The notes: generated by a model from the sequence alone, not told the origin. A DNA stretch of 64,000 nt from Undaria pinnatifida (GCA_012845835.1 JABAKD010000011.1:7068381-7132380), one strand, 5' to 3'. Numbered from the stretch's first letter, positions 30,101-40,893 are shown. Made by a program: numbers and translations.

Positions 30101-33009
30101 AGTCTTGTGTGCGCGCGTCTTTCTTTTGTATGGCGCACCGCTTCATCTTGAAATTCCGGAATGCCGTCTTTGCGGTCGGGGGACCTTGCAAGGCGCTCAC
30201 TGCCTCCAAACACGCGCGATTTGTCCCTCCGCCCCCCCTATTTTCACCCCTCCTCCCTCCCCCTCTTTCTTTGCTCTGTTCGCCTCCCCGCCCTACGACA
30301 CATCCGTGTCGGTGGTGTGATTCATCCGGACAACAGATCGAAATGCTTTCCAAGAAGATCCAAGCCGGCATCATCCCGTCAGCAAATTACAAGCAAGGTG
30401 GTGGTGCTGCTGCTGCTGCTGGTGCCGCTGCTGACGCTGTCGCAAATGGTACCGCACCAGCCCCCGCTGCTGCTACTCCCGCCCCTGCCGCCACCGCCTC
30501 TCCGGAGAAAGCTTCCTCTCCGGAGAAGGCTTCTTCGCCTCCACACGTCGCCGCTGCTGCAAACGACGGCGGTGGCGTTAGAGGCAATGATGACGGAGAT
30601 GCGAGCGACGGTGGCGGTCGCGTGAGCGACGAGATGTCGGCGTCAGAAACGGCTGGTGGTGACGAACCTACCCCCCCCACCGCTCACCAACCCCCGCCAG
30701 AGGTGGCCTCCTCTTCCGAGGGCTCTTCGGAGGTGGCAGGGGCTGCGGCGGTGCCAGCGCCGCCGCCGGTGGTGATGCCGGCCGGGGAAGCGGTGGAGGG
30801 GGGGATTTCGGTGATGGATGTGGTGCAGGTGGAGGCGGAGGCGGCGGCGACGGAGGGGGCGATGTCGGTGTCGGCGGTGGCAGCGGCGTTGGCGGAGGGA
30901 GAAGCGAGGGCGACGATAGAGGCGGAGATGGGGGCAGGGGGGACGGCTCCCGCAGAAGGACAAGACGGCGGAGCCGTTGACGAAGTTGGCGTTGAAGAAA
31001 ACTTGCAAGGCGCCGCTGATGCTAATGTGGCTGTGAATGCGGCTGCGGCTGCGGCTGCGGCTGCGGCTGCTGCTGCTGATGCTGATGCTACGGCTGCTGC
31101 GACGGCGGAGGCGTTGGCAGCATCGACGTCCGGCATGGATGTTGAAGAGGGAGTGAGCGGAGCGCCGGGGGATGGATATGGTGAGGGTGAACAACCATCA
31201 GCGTCAGACGAGCGGGAAAGGGGGGGGGGAGAGGGGGATGAGGATGGCGATGACATGGTCGAGGAGGGGAACGGGCGAAATGAAGAACGAATGGACGGCG
31301 CGGGGGTGGAGGCGGTGGCGGAGGTGAAAGAGGTTGCCGCGCCTCCGGAGGGGGCAGGGGATATGGAGGAGGAGGAGGAGGAGGCCGCACCTGCGCAGGG
31401 GGCTGGGGATATGGGGGAGGAGGAGGCAACGCCTGCGGAGGGGGGGGGGGGGGTTGGAGGAGGTGGCGGCGACGGAGGTCGAAGAGGTGGAGGTTAAGCT
31501 CTCCGCGTCTGAGATAAAGTCTTTTAAGGTGGGCCATGTGGTATTATTATTAGTAGTAGCAGCAGTGTAATGGCAGTAGCAGATCAAGTATTTTTAAGGT
31601 GGGTGGTGTGTACTAGTAGTCGGTGAAGTATTTCAAGGTGGACTATGTGCTATTAATAGTAGATAATGTCTTCTATAGTGGGCTGTTTGCTATAACATGT
31701 AGATCAAGCGTTCTAACGTGGGCTGTGTGCTATTAATAGCAGATCAATTTGTTCTAAAGCGAGTTTTGTGCTATTTGTAGTAGCAGTGGTCGTCGCGTTC
31801 GGTGGCGTTTACTTTAGGAGAGTTGTTTTCGTCCGGGCGGCCTTTTCTACGGCGTAGCGATTTCAATGAATACAGTAAATATGATAGCGCCTTTTCGGGC
31901 CCGAGGCTGGCTTGCTGGCGGAACGCTCCGAAGTGTGCCGCATACAGTGGTGGCCGCCTTATAGTGTCGGTATGCGCCCGCCAACAATACCGACGCCGTT
32001 AGTATACCGGACGCCGATACCATTGATTTTAGTACCGATACGGGTAGTAGTATGGCGGGTTCCAGTCGTGCCAAACGATTTCGAAACCGGCACTATATCG
32101 GGAATAGGCACTATTCAAATGGCACTATAGGAAATCCCCACCGTACACGTATGACCTAAACTTGAAATTGCGCTTGCGGGGAGGCCCAGGGGATGAGATG
32201 CCCCAGTGGGCAAGCGTTTTGCTTACTGTGGACCGAGCGTAATCCTTGTGGCCGCGTGGAAGCATCGCCGCCGCCGCCGCAGCCGTGCAAAAAGCTTCGC
32301 AAGCGTTGCACTTGTATTGTGCGAGTGGTCCCAGGGTAGCATGAGAATGACTGTGCAACCAGATTAGCAATCCCTTGGCCTAGGTATTCAACGAATACTA
32401 GTGAAACACAAGCGGTATTCAGCTCTCTGGTCTATGTGAGGAACCCCGTCAGCCGATAATGACTTGTCCAAAATGTGCTACCCATGGGGTTGGGGTTATG
32501 TTAGTGTTTAGTATTAGGCATAGCCGTACCCCTAACCCTAACCCCCACGGCTGGCGCTGGTGAAGCCCGGTCGTTTGGAAGCGGGGCGCCTGCAGCGGCA
32601 ATCGGCGCGCGATCATCCTGGGCAACGCGACGACGCAGTTGAAGCGCGCCGCCCTGTCCTGCGAGGACAGGATCCTTTGTCGTCCCCCCCTCCTTGCCCC
32701 CCCCCCCCCCCCCCCCCCCCCCCGTCTGTCGGTGCTGACGAGGTCTGTTCTTTTCGCCTCGTCTCTTTTACGTTCGTTCGACTTGAACCGCTGTACTTTA
32801 GTCGCTGCTTCCTTTTTTCTTTTGTTTTCGTTCGTTTTTCGTTCGTTTTCGAACGTGTTCGTTCATTTTCGTTCCGACATTCCATTGGCTTTTTTTTTTT
32901 GGGCGCATAGGTGGCGGATTTGAAGAAAAAGCTGGTGGAAATGAAGCTTCCCACAGATGGACTCAAGGCGGTACTCCAAGCGCGGCTGCTCCAGGCGTTC
33001 GGTTACTAA
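25870..33009 (+). CDS. SNRPA1: U2 snRNP A' (U2A') with long Ala/acidic tail and C-terminal SAP motif
   Basis: Exons 25870-25896, 27842-27925, 28285-28467, 28956-29117, 29528-29716, 30337-31528 and 32911-33009 (TAA at 33007). Start MRLTADVIV, then ERELDLRGYKIPMIENLG, FDAMDFSDNEIKKLDNFP, leucine-rich repeats, NKQYYRLYTINLVPSLKQLD and FQKVTVK. This is the U2A' leucine-rich core, which with U2B'' binds U2 snRNA stem-loop IV (family knowledge). KTFTPG and IEMLSKKIQAGIIP match the normal U2A' C-terminus, where the human protein ends at about 255 residues. Here about 380 further residues follow: Ala-rich, then Glu/Gly-rich, then SEIKSFKVADLKKKLVEM and GLKAVLQARLLQAFGY, a SAP-like helix pair split by the last intron. 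A G14 tract at 31440-31453 breaks the frame by one base. Without correction the frame stops at 31497. Exon 4 appears to use a GC donor (AAG|GCGAGT). Confidence 0.93.
27085..27290 (+). repeat. (GTT)n repeat in U2A' intron 1
   Basis: GTTGTTGTT with GCT and GCC interruptions over about 200 bp. A second shorter one is at 28140-28260 in intron 2. Confidence 0.97.
29145..29222 (+). repeat. (AGCAGAGCAGAGC)n tandem repeat
   Basis: About four units of AGCAGCAGAGCAGAGC in U2A' intron 4, some 30 bp beyond the GC donor. Confidence 0.93.
29992..30050 (+). pseudogene. Decayed duplicate of the U2A' exon 5 3' end with its splice junction
   Basis: Reads AMYAERIAEATAMEE against AIYAERIAKATTVEE at the end of exon 5, 321 bp upstream. 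Similarity continues past the splice site: exon 5 has GAAGAG|GTGAGGCAGTCAGTCGGAGT, the copy GAGGAG|TTCAGCCAGTCAGTCCGAGT. The copied donor GT is lost. The copy lies in intron 5, just after a GGGTT repeat. Confidence 0.85.
31511..31790 (+). repeat. Six tandem copies of the U2A' exon 6/intron 6 junction
   Basis: The exon end GATAAAGTCTTTTAAG|GTGGGCCATGTG is followed by five degenerate copies of exon end plus intron start (consensus GATCAAGT.TTTTAAGGTGGGC, then TGTGCTATTAATAGTAGCA). Donor-equivalent dinucleotides are at 31529 (true), 31599 (GT), 31638 (GT), 31678 (GT), 31718 (GT) and 31759 (GC). Spacing is 70, 39, 40, 40 and 41 bp. Confidence 0.8.
32438..32545 (+). repeat. Family C fragment and telomere-like inverted words
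   Basis: GAGGAACCCCGTCAGCC with GTCCAAAATGTGCTACC (32438-32490) is a family C fragment. Next, GGGGTTGGGGTTATGTTAG and CCCCTAACCCTAACCCCCAC form an imperfect dyad of TTAGGG-like words around 32500-32545. Both are in U2A' intron 6. Confidence 0.5.
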
Positions 33010-33826
33010 CGGTAGCGTTGTGGGGTCGCCGCATATATTGCGTCCGAATTGCTTCTTGATCCTGCCTGGCAGCTTTTTCCCCTTCTATCCGACCGTACGC
33101 GCGCGTTTAGTCTGTGGTCGTTTTGTTTTGTTTTGTGTTGGTCGTCGCGTCAGAGGTGTGAAAAGGGACAAGGGGTGGGGCGGCGCGGGGGGGGGCATTA
33201 CTCCAGCATGGATTACCCTGGCGTAAATCGCGGCATGAAAATAGCTCACGCTTCGAGGCAGAGGTTGTGCGATGGGGCGGGTAGGCGGTGGAGGGAGGAA
33301 GCAGAGAGTAGGGAGACAGAGAGAGTCTCGGTCATGTGTCGTGGGTGACGCTCATCCGTGTGACAGCATTCCGAGGTGTTTCGTTCGCTTGTTGGTTGCA
33401 CGGGCGGGCGGGTGGCCATGTGTTGCGTGTGCGCAAAGGTCGGAGCATTGCTTCGCGAGAGAACAATGATAATGGCTTATTTTCGTCTGCGTGACAGACA
33501 TAGCAGTGGTTGGTGGGAGATAGCAGCACGCCATTAACGAACATGAAGTTTGTTTGTTTTTTGCGCCAATTAATCTATCAACAGTGGTCCACGCGATATG
33601 GTACTTACGGCTCGAACTACGCCGACTGAGGACTGCTTGCAAGTGTGTCTCAAATCTACTACAACCTGTACGTTGTGCGAATAAGCCTACCAATTTTTAA
33701 AAGGGGGGATGCTGAGAGAATGACAGCGTTGTCTGCACGCTGGACGGGAAATTTTAGGGGGATTGAAGAGCTTCTCAGCTTCACCAACAAGCAACGGGGT
33801 CATTTGTGATATCAATCAGTGAAAAA
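33010..33826. other. Intergenic stretch downstream of U2A'
   Basis: Holds the U2A' 3' flank. I see no conserved gene and no recognisable repeat except short purine runs. No clear polyadenylation signal was identified. Confidence 0.4.
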
Positions 33827-34085
33827 TTGGGATGGGATCTAGGCGACCCCTGGCCACTGACCATGACCGGAGTGATGGACATTACTTGGGGATCCCGTGG
33901 GCTCCCATGGGCTTTCCCGTGAGATCCAAACGATCCCATGAGATCCTCCCATACGAGTAGGAAATCCCATGAGGCCCGTGTTTATCTTCTGGGAAATAGA
34001 TAACAGCAGTATTGCTGTACCAGGCACAAATCATCACATGTATCCCATGGGGCATCCCGTGGGATCCCAGATCCCATCCCGCCAT
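33827..34085. repeat. Small foldback element built of ATCCCATGGG words
   Basis: Left end GGGATGGGATCT and right end AGATCCCATCCC are inverted copies. The interior near both ends is crowded with CCCATGGG, ATCCCATGAG and CCCGTGGGATCC. Confidence 0.6.
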
Positions 34086-34633
34086 CACTATTTTTTTCTT
34101 CTTTTCCGCTTCCCATTTCCCATGTGTGCCCCCCAGGTACTGCAGCAGCGTGACCCTAAAACCTAAAACTACTTCGTACTTCGCACGACAGTAGTCTGTA
34201 TCGTATGCGTGACTTAACTTTGGAAGTTTGACTAGATAAGTACGGTGGCAGCCGGTCACTGGCTCATACATTTCGCGAAAGGTGGCATTTGTTCACTGGT
34301 CCAGGGCTCTATACGTACGTACGTACCCGAACATCCAACAAAAACGTGGAAATAGCTACAACCGACACCTGATTAGGCTTGTCAACCTGCATGGTGAGCG
34401 AACGGTGCAGCGCCTATCGCATTATTTTGTGGAACTCATGGAGCTTACATGGTTGGGCCCCCTCGCAGCATTCACGGCAGTGCAAACCTTCACCTTGTTG
34501 GTCACGTGGGTCGCCCTACAGATCCCCATGTCCCAGAGGGGCCTGCTGTGTAGGTACGTTTCAAAAAAACATGCTGGTATTTATTTCCGTATGTTACATC
34601 GTTCTTCGAGTTGTTGAACCCCCTTTGCCCACT

Positions 34634-35240
34634 CGAAGGGGAAGATACCTTGGTAGTCTCCTTCGCTCTTGAGACTGGAGGGGATGTCTTCAGACGTTTT
34701 GTGGGTCGGGAAGACGTAGGAGGTGGTCCGGTTCAAGGGAATGAAATGAGTGGGAAAACCGTGTTGTTATGACCCTCACAGTCTGGTGGAAAACAAGGCG
34801 GAAACCAAGCACTGAATCAACGTACGCTCTCGGTCTTGCAGATACCAAGAGTCTCTCTCTTACGCAGTATCTACTTTCTTCAGATACACGCCCTTTACCT
34901 ACGTCTGCTGCCGATCGTGGACCGTGGTTCCGTCTTCGGTCTGGTTACGTTCTACGAAGTACTCAACTAGATTCCTGTACGATGATTGCCCGACCATTTG
35001 CCCAACCGTGCTACTACTCTATGCTGCACTACTAGCCTTCTGTACCCCGGTGTCTCTCGTCCGACAGCAGTCAGTTTCATGTTAGCTTCCCTTTCCGAAT
35101 TGGCGCAGCGTCACTCGTCGTGTGGCCCCGGTGGCCATGGTCTGCGTCCCCTAGTCCCGAACTCCGAACTGCCTGGCAATTGTACTTTGAACCAATCTCA
35201 CCACAATAGCCCACCTTGGTCCGCCATCACCACATAAAGG
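34634..35240 (+). mobile_element. LTR-like direct repeat, copy 1
   Basis: Shares with 37716-38550 the words CTCCTTCGCTCTTGAG, CTGGAGGGGATG, CAGTGGTCCGGTTCAAGG-like, AACAAGGCGGAAACCAAGCA, CTACGTCTGCTG and TCTCTCGTCCGACAG, with indels. Same orientation, about 3.08 kb apart. Gypsy pol remnants lie between the two copies, so they may be the LTRs of a decayed element. Ends and a primer site were not established. Confidence 0.55.
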
Positions 35241-35639
35241 GCTTGCGGTGGAACAACTCTCATATGAGGTTGCGTATCGCAGGGACTACATTACCGCCAT
35301 ACCAAAACATGCCAGAAAATAACAGCAACCCCCGAGGAATAAAATTCCGGTACGCACCTGTATTACCATTCTCGTAGAACGAAAAGCCAAATACACTCTA
35401 TGTACCCTGATTGCTTCATGCTGAAAGGTACTCATTTCTGTATTGCGGCCCCCCGCCCCACGAAGTTAACTTGCACCATGGTCTTGTTCCTCTGTACCGT
35501 AACCTCCGATACCCCCAACACGTTCTTACTGAGAATGCACCCCGCCCGCCCCCCCTAAGTTAACCTGCAGAATGGTCTTGTTTCTCTGCCTGCAACCCCC
35601 CCTGCCCCCCGAGTCTCCTCTCCTCTACTCTAACCAGGG

Positions 35640-36720
35640 TGTGTAGTTCATCGGGCTTCTCGTTCGCTGACGAATGCACCAGCACCAAGATCCTCGCCCC
35701 TCGCTTAACGGTCCTTTGGTAGATGAACGTTGCATTGCTTCCCCAGGTCCAGCATCCTAATGTTATGATGTAAACTTTTGCGGTCCGCGTCCTCCGCTAA
35801 TCCCACCACCCTCGGCAGCTGCAGTCCTGTGTGGGTCGTTTAAACACAGATGTATGAACCAACGATGTCAGGTAATTACAGACTCGGCTTCTCTCTGTCG
35901 TCACAATACACAATATATCCTGTCGGCACATGTCTCTCGCATTTTCACGGGCAATAACTCGCTTAGCTACTTGGACTCTGTACCAACGATATCGTTTTGT
36001 CTCTCTGACTTGCACGGGTTCTCTCGCCCAGTATCTGTTTCCGTACTGCGTTGAATCCTCATGCCCCCACGTGGGGCGCTCTATCTAGCTCATCCCAGTA
36101 CGAGCAATAGTTCACTGCGATTTTGCCACCCAGGCCCCTCGTCAGTCGATGCTTCGTTAGTGTTCGAGGCCTCACGCGATGTGTGTCTAGCTCTGCGGTC
36201 ACATCGTCAATCGTTAGGTGAAACGAGGGCAAAATCTCCAAGTATTTGTTGAGAGCGCAGTTGCTCATGGCCCATGTCAAAAATGTCGGCGCGGTCTCTC
36301 TTACGTGGGGATTAAAACATTTCTTGCACCGCTGTTCCGACACCAGCGCATTTATCCTGCGTTGGCCGGGTTCATCTATAGTCAGTATTCAATGCTTTCA
36401 GCTTTGGTCTAATCTCACGTCCGTCGTCTATTTTACCTGGTCCTACGAATAACATCTTATACGGACGTATGAACCTGTTCGACAGTTAGTTGGCTAGTTT
36501 ACGGACCAGTGCAAACGCCTTCTTCACTTTCGAGCTGCCCTCAGCCGGCTTTATCACATGTTCCCCTCATCCCGTGATGGTAGTATGGTTCTCATACGCC
36601 CACACGCCGTCTCCTATTGAAACCTTCGGTTTGTTGTTTACAATTTTCTCGATCACATCATTTATTTGCGGTTCATCGGGCGGTATCCAAGGTTGTCGAT
36701 TATTATCTTAGAAGGTAGTG
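35640..36720 (-). pseudogene. Ty3/gypsy-type pol remnant: integrase C-terminus and chromodomain-like part
   Basis: On the minus strand, from 36720 downward: GDGVWAYENH, then KAFALV and ANxxSNRFIRPYKMLFVGPG (GPY/F-like), then HLTIDDVTAELDTHRVRP and TRGLGGKIAVNYCSYWDELD, which fits the chromodomain often fused to integrases of Ty3/gypsy chromoviruses. Several stops and frameshifts interrupt it. A further open stretch (35640-35790, VYIITLGCWTWGSNATF) is unassigned. This part is inverted relative to the fragment at 36840-37250. Confidence 0.6.
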
Positions 36721-36839
36721 GCGTGAAAACCAAAGAGAGAAAAGGGACCACCCCCATTACCTAGGTTGGATGCGAGATAGGCAGGTGCGAGCGTACAACT
36801 TGGTACATACAAGAGAAGGACCGGCTAACGGAAGCGATT

Positions 36840-37250
36840 TGCCAAGCCGCAAATTATGAGATCAAGAATATTGTGAACAGCGAATCGAGGGTTGCAATAG
36901 GAGACAGGGTGTGGGTGTGTGACGACCATAGTACCAGCACCGGTGGAGGGAAACATGTGATACAGCCGGCTGAGGGCAGCTGGTGAAGGCGTTTGCACTG
37001 GTCAGTAAACCAGAGAACTGCTGTTGGACAGGTCCATACAAGGTTTTATTCGCAGGACCAGGTAAAACGGATGACGGGCGTGAGGTTGGACCAAGCTACG
37101 AAATATTACGAGGGTATTGGGTACTGACTGTAGATGGGCCCGGTCATTGCGGGATAACCCCCTCCCTCCTTACGCCCCCTTTTGATTCACCTGATTTTGT
37201 GGGACTCATTTTCTTTGTGTTGTCAACCTCCTATAATGGCAGTTGTTAAG
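36840..37250 (+). pseudogene. Ty3/gypsy-type integrase C-terminal remnant (GPY/F motif)
   Basis: Reads VAIGDRVWVCDDHSTS, then after a frame break KAFALVSKPENCCWTGPYKV and LFAGPGKTDDGREVGP. NCWTGPYK with a following GPGK fits the GPY/F module of gypsy integrases. It is an inverted, less damaged relative of 36420-36720. Confidence 0.6.
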
Positions 37251-37257
37251 GTTTTAG

Positions 37258-37670
37258 TGAGGTATTAGTCCGTGTGACCACTTGCATAATGAGGTATTAG
37301 TCCGTGTGACCACTTGCATAAGGTTCACCAATAGCTTACCCAAACTAAGCCTTATAATACTCTCCCTCCCTGAAACGGCGGGATAGCAGGTCGGCCGGAT
37401 ATACGGGCGGACGTGTCAATAACCAAGAGGTTTCATTTCCTGGGGATACCGCCGGGGAGAGCATTTTTCAAGTTCGACATACGCGTAGAGAAAGTCTGAA
37501 AAAGTTTATTATTGTGGATGGTGGGAATCGAACCCACGATCCAAAAACCCACGGTCCTGCCGGCGACGTCATTTGTTAGGAATTAGTGGGGTGTATCAGT
37601 CCGTTTGACCACGTGCAAAAGGTTGACCAATAGACTAGACTAATAGATGACCCAAACTACGCCTCATAAC
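37258..37670 (+). repeat. Short direct repeats around a tRNA-like segment
   Basis: TGAGGTATTAGTCCGTGTGA with CCACTTGCATAA occurs twice in tandem (37258-37322) and, as GTGTATCAGTCCGTTTGACC, again near 37590. The downstream CCCAAACTAAGCCT / CCCAAACTACGCCT is also shared. These may be further copies of a retroelement terminus. Confidence 0.5.
37511..37560 (-). other. tRNA-like 3' segment or retroelement primer-binding site
   Basis: The + strand has GATGGTGGGAATCGAACCCA. On the minus strand this is a complete T arm (GTGGG TTCGATT CCCAC) followed by an acceptor-like CATCCAC. No matching 5' half of a tRNA was found. Near gypsy remnants it could equally be a primer-binding site. Confidence 0.35.
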
Positions 37671-37715
37671 AGTGTACGCCAGCTACGTAGTTTTGTCGTG
37701 CAGTTGACGGCGCCA

Positions 37716-38550
37716 CTCTGAGGGGAAGAGACCTTGGAGATCTCCTTCGCTCTTGAGGCTGGAGGGGATGCCTTCAGATGTTTAATTGATTCGGGAAGAC
37801 GTGGGCAGTGGTCCGGTTCAAGGAGATGAAAGAAGTGGGAAAAGTGTTCATTATTGCTACTCTATTCTCACATTCCCGTGGGGTAGAAAACAAGGCGGAA
37901 ACCAAGCACTGCATCAGCGCGACTCGAGTAGCTACCCAGTATCTACGGTGTGTACCTCAGCTACACGCCTTCTACCTACGTCTGCTGTCGACCGTGGATT
38001 GTCAGGTACCGTGTCAGCCTCCCTCTAGTAATTGTGCGATCGTGCCGCGAATGTGACGTTGGTTACTGTACCTGGTACAGCAGTAATAGATTCCTGTCAT
38101 CATACAACTCTAATAGATTCTCGTACGGAGGGGCGAGGTTAACAAAGTCGGCGTTCTGCAGATGGACGAAAACTGGTACACAAACGAAAGTGTATGGAGC
38201 TTTTTTTACCCGGATCCCCAGGAGGATAGAAAAAAAAATAAAAAAAAAGATGATTGCCCACGCGGTCTATGTGCGGTATGTACAATCTTACTATTCTATG
38301 CTGCACTAGCTTTCTCTACCCCAGTGTCTCTCGTCCGACAGGACTCGTACAGCGATTTCACGTTAGTTTCCCTTACCTCATTTGCCCAGCTCCACATGGT
38401 CAGTTTCCATGGGGGCCTGGGGCTGGCGCGCTGGATCTGCTTGCTGGATATTGGTTCATCCCCTAGTCCCAAACACCGAACTGCCTCGCAACAACATCGA
38501 AACCCAATCTCACCTCGACCACACCCAAATGCCTTCTCTCAGAAGTAGGG
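37716..38550 (+). mobile_element. LTR-like direct repeat, copy 2
   Basis: Homologous to 34634-35240 with several insertions and deletions, including an A-rich stretch at 38230-38248. It ends with GAACTGCCTCGCAACAAC, then CCCAATCTCACC, as copy 1 does. Confidence 0.55.
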
Positions 38551-38740
38551 ACGAGGATCGCAGGAGGCAGATACATATTTCGCTGCCGAAGATCTGTCCA
38601 CATCTCCTGTTGCTCGACGTTTTTTAACTCGTCGGTGAATTGCAACGTGGCGAGGCTGGCCCTGAGGCGGCTATCTATTCAAGCTCTCTTTTTTTCGCTC
38701 GCGGATCAAATCGAACCAACTGACTTGCTGTGGCCGTTGT

Positions 38741-38877
38741 GGTCGAGGGAGTTGGGTTGCTCGCGGAGTGGCGCAGCAAGGAGATCATGGACGGACTAGT
38801 ACAGAGACTCAAGATTGTGCTGGACAAGATAACGGCTGCTAGGGCCCGACTAATCGCCTCTGCGAAGGTGAGCACGA
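38741..38877 (+). CDS. Candidate orphan exon, unidentified
   Basis: Open frame reading GVGLLAEWRSKEIMDGLVQR, then an amphipathic helix, ending SAK at a strong donor GCGAAG|GTGAGCAC (38878). Possible start ATG at 38787. It resembles genuine coding sequence in composition, but no partner exon or homology was found, and the opposite strand at 38500-38660 is also open (LQFTDELKNVEQQEMWTDLR). It could be a gene relic. Confidence 0.25.
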
Positions 38878-39527
38878 TATATATATAATAGAGGCAGTAT
38901 GACACTGCCGCATCGCTGCTGTAACCCATCCTGTGCTCCGAGCTGCAAGCGAGGGGCGCCCATTCTGCTTCCCTGTCGCCTTTTCTCAGTATATATGACC
39001 CTCAGCACGCTATATATACCCGGTATAGTGGCTGAGTACGTGTACGAGGTACTGCTGTATAATATCAGGAACACTTTAATGCCCGTTTTTGTAGTGATCT
39101 CTAGGTCAGTGCCTCATTGTCCCAATTGTCAATGATCTATTCTGTTGTTCTTCCTGTGTACGTTTCCCTTCCCCCTGCGTTCCTGTTTCCCTCTCTTTCC
39201 AGCTTGTTTCCTTTTTTTTTTTTTTTTTTTTATCCTCCGGCGGATGGGGAAAAATAAAGCTTTAGCTCACCACACTTCCACGTATTTTCATACCCTCGTG
39301 TGTCGATTTAACTCAGTTGCTTTCGCAGCCCAACGCCAGCTTGTTTCCTTTTCGTTTTTTCATCTTTTTTTTCCTCCTGTAAATAAATAATCCGATGTGC
39401 TGGCTTGCTTGTGTTTTACCCAACACGTTAATGTCTTCATCAGGGCTCACTGCAGGAGTAATGCTTGTTACCACTAGTGATTACGTTTTGCCTCATGAAA
39501 AACTTACTTGAAACGAGCGACCGGTGT

Positions 39528-39612
39528 ATCACGCAGCTTGCAAAGACGAGCATAGACACTAAAATCTGTCGAACTCACAGCTGACTTTAGTAATAGAATA
39601 ATTTTATAAAAG
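39528..39612 (+). repeat. Dispersed repeat family B, copy 2
   Basis: ATCACGCAGCTTGCAAAG, then GAACTCACAGCTGACTTTAG. The frame is partly kept (ITQLAKTSIDTK) before shifting. It abuts the left end of the element at 39619. Confidence 0.7.
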
Positions 39613-39618
39613 TGCCGG

Positions 39619-40893
39619 CGACAGAAAGCGGTATACCGCAACCATTGCGCGCCACCATGCGGTACAGCAGAATACACCTAGATTTTTGACCCCGATCCGC
39701 GACGCTGATTGGTCAACTCAGCCTCGTACCGATGTTTGACACCAACCCCTTGCGGTACCTCGTACCGCGGCTTTTCAGCTCGGCCGTCACCGCTTTCTGA
39801 CGTGACCCACACCGCTTTCTGTCGGAAAATATACCATGCGGACCGACTCGGGAAACCTCACGTCCCGCACTCTTTCAAATTCCGACCGAATCTCAACCAT
39901 GGGCGTCACGTCATGTAGATTGCATGGCTACAATACTACATATGTAGAAGTCCATGCAGAAGACTACATGTAATAATATGCTCCCGATTATTTCAAGGTC
40001 CACATTTCAAAAGTCGAACAAGCCGTTGTTTTCGTACATGACCACAGTGTACGACTACAGATGGCGCCATCTTAAGGATATACTATTTTTTTGCCCGAGG
40101 CTCGGTTCTTGCTCTTCTTTTTATTCAATGGGGCATCTTTTATACGGAGTAGGTTTTAGTATATGGGTAGTGTATAATATGTTGTTTTCCGGGCATCTCA
40201 AGCGAGCCCAAGCCAATGGTAAGTGGTGGCGTCCTCTGCCTGCGTGGATTTCAACAGAATGCGGTGTACAAATGCGCAAGGCGAACGAGAGATTGGTGTG
40301 TGTGCATCGTCAGAGTCGATGGTGGCGCCATCGGTAGCTAGGATTTCAATAGAATGCGGTGTACGAACGCGCAAGGCGGACGCGAGGTGGTGTATTTGTG
40401 GGCCAAGAGAGTCGCGCGCGTGAAGCGGGACTGTCACTCCCCCTTAGTCCTTTTGTCCCACCCCTTTCTCCGCCGTTTATACATACATACGTGTACGTGG
40501 GGTGTGCGAGCCGTCTATGGTTGAGCAGCGGTTCGTGCTGTGTGCCGAAGGGGTGTTGCAATGATTGCTCTGAAGGAATCCGAGATATGAATGCGCGCAG
40601 TTCTATGCATACATGTACTACATGACGTGGCTCCCATGGTTGAAATTCGGTCGGAATTCAAAAGGGTGTGGGGCGTGAAGAGCCTCGGGCAAATTCGGTC
40701 CTCATGGTATATTTCCCGACAGAAAGCAGTATGGGTCACGTCAGAAAGCGGTGCCGGCCGAGCTGAAAAGCCGCGGAAACCGGTACGAGGCTGAATTGAC
40801 CAATCAGCGTCGCGGATCGGGATCAAAAACCTAGGTGTATTCTGCTGTACCGCGCGGTGGCGCAGAATGACTGCGGTTTACCGCTTTCTGTCG
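39619..40893. mobile_element. Long-inverted-repeat element, about 1.28 kb
   Basis: Arms of about 280-300 bp (39619-39917 and 40618-40893) are inverted copies. Each starts CGACAGAAAGCGGTA and passes through CAGCAGAATACACCTAG, GACGCTGATTGGTCAA and TCCGACCGAAT to the ACATGACGTG region. The 700 bp centre contains a tandem pair (TTTCAACAGAATGCGGTGTA / TTTCAATAGAATGCGGTGTA). No transposase seen. Flanked by direct family B copies on both sides. Confidence 0.75.

Noticed and set aside
29836..30336. Upstream part of a 553-codon open frame leading into U2A' exon 6
   Set aside because: It translates a GGGTT repeat and intron sequence. The acceptor ACAACAG before 30337 and the U2A' alignment place the exon start there.
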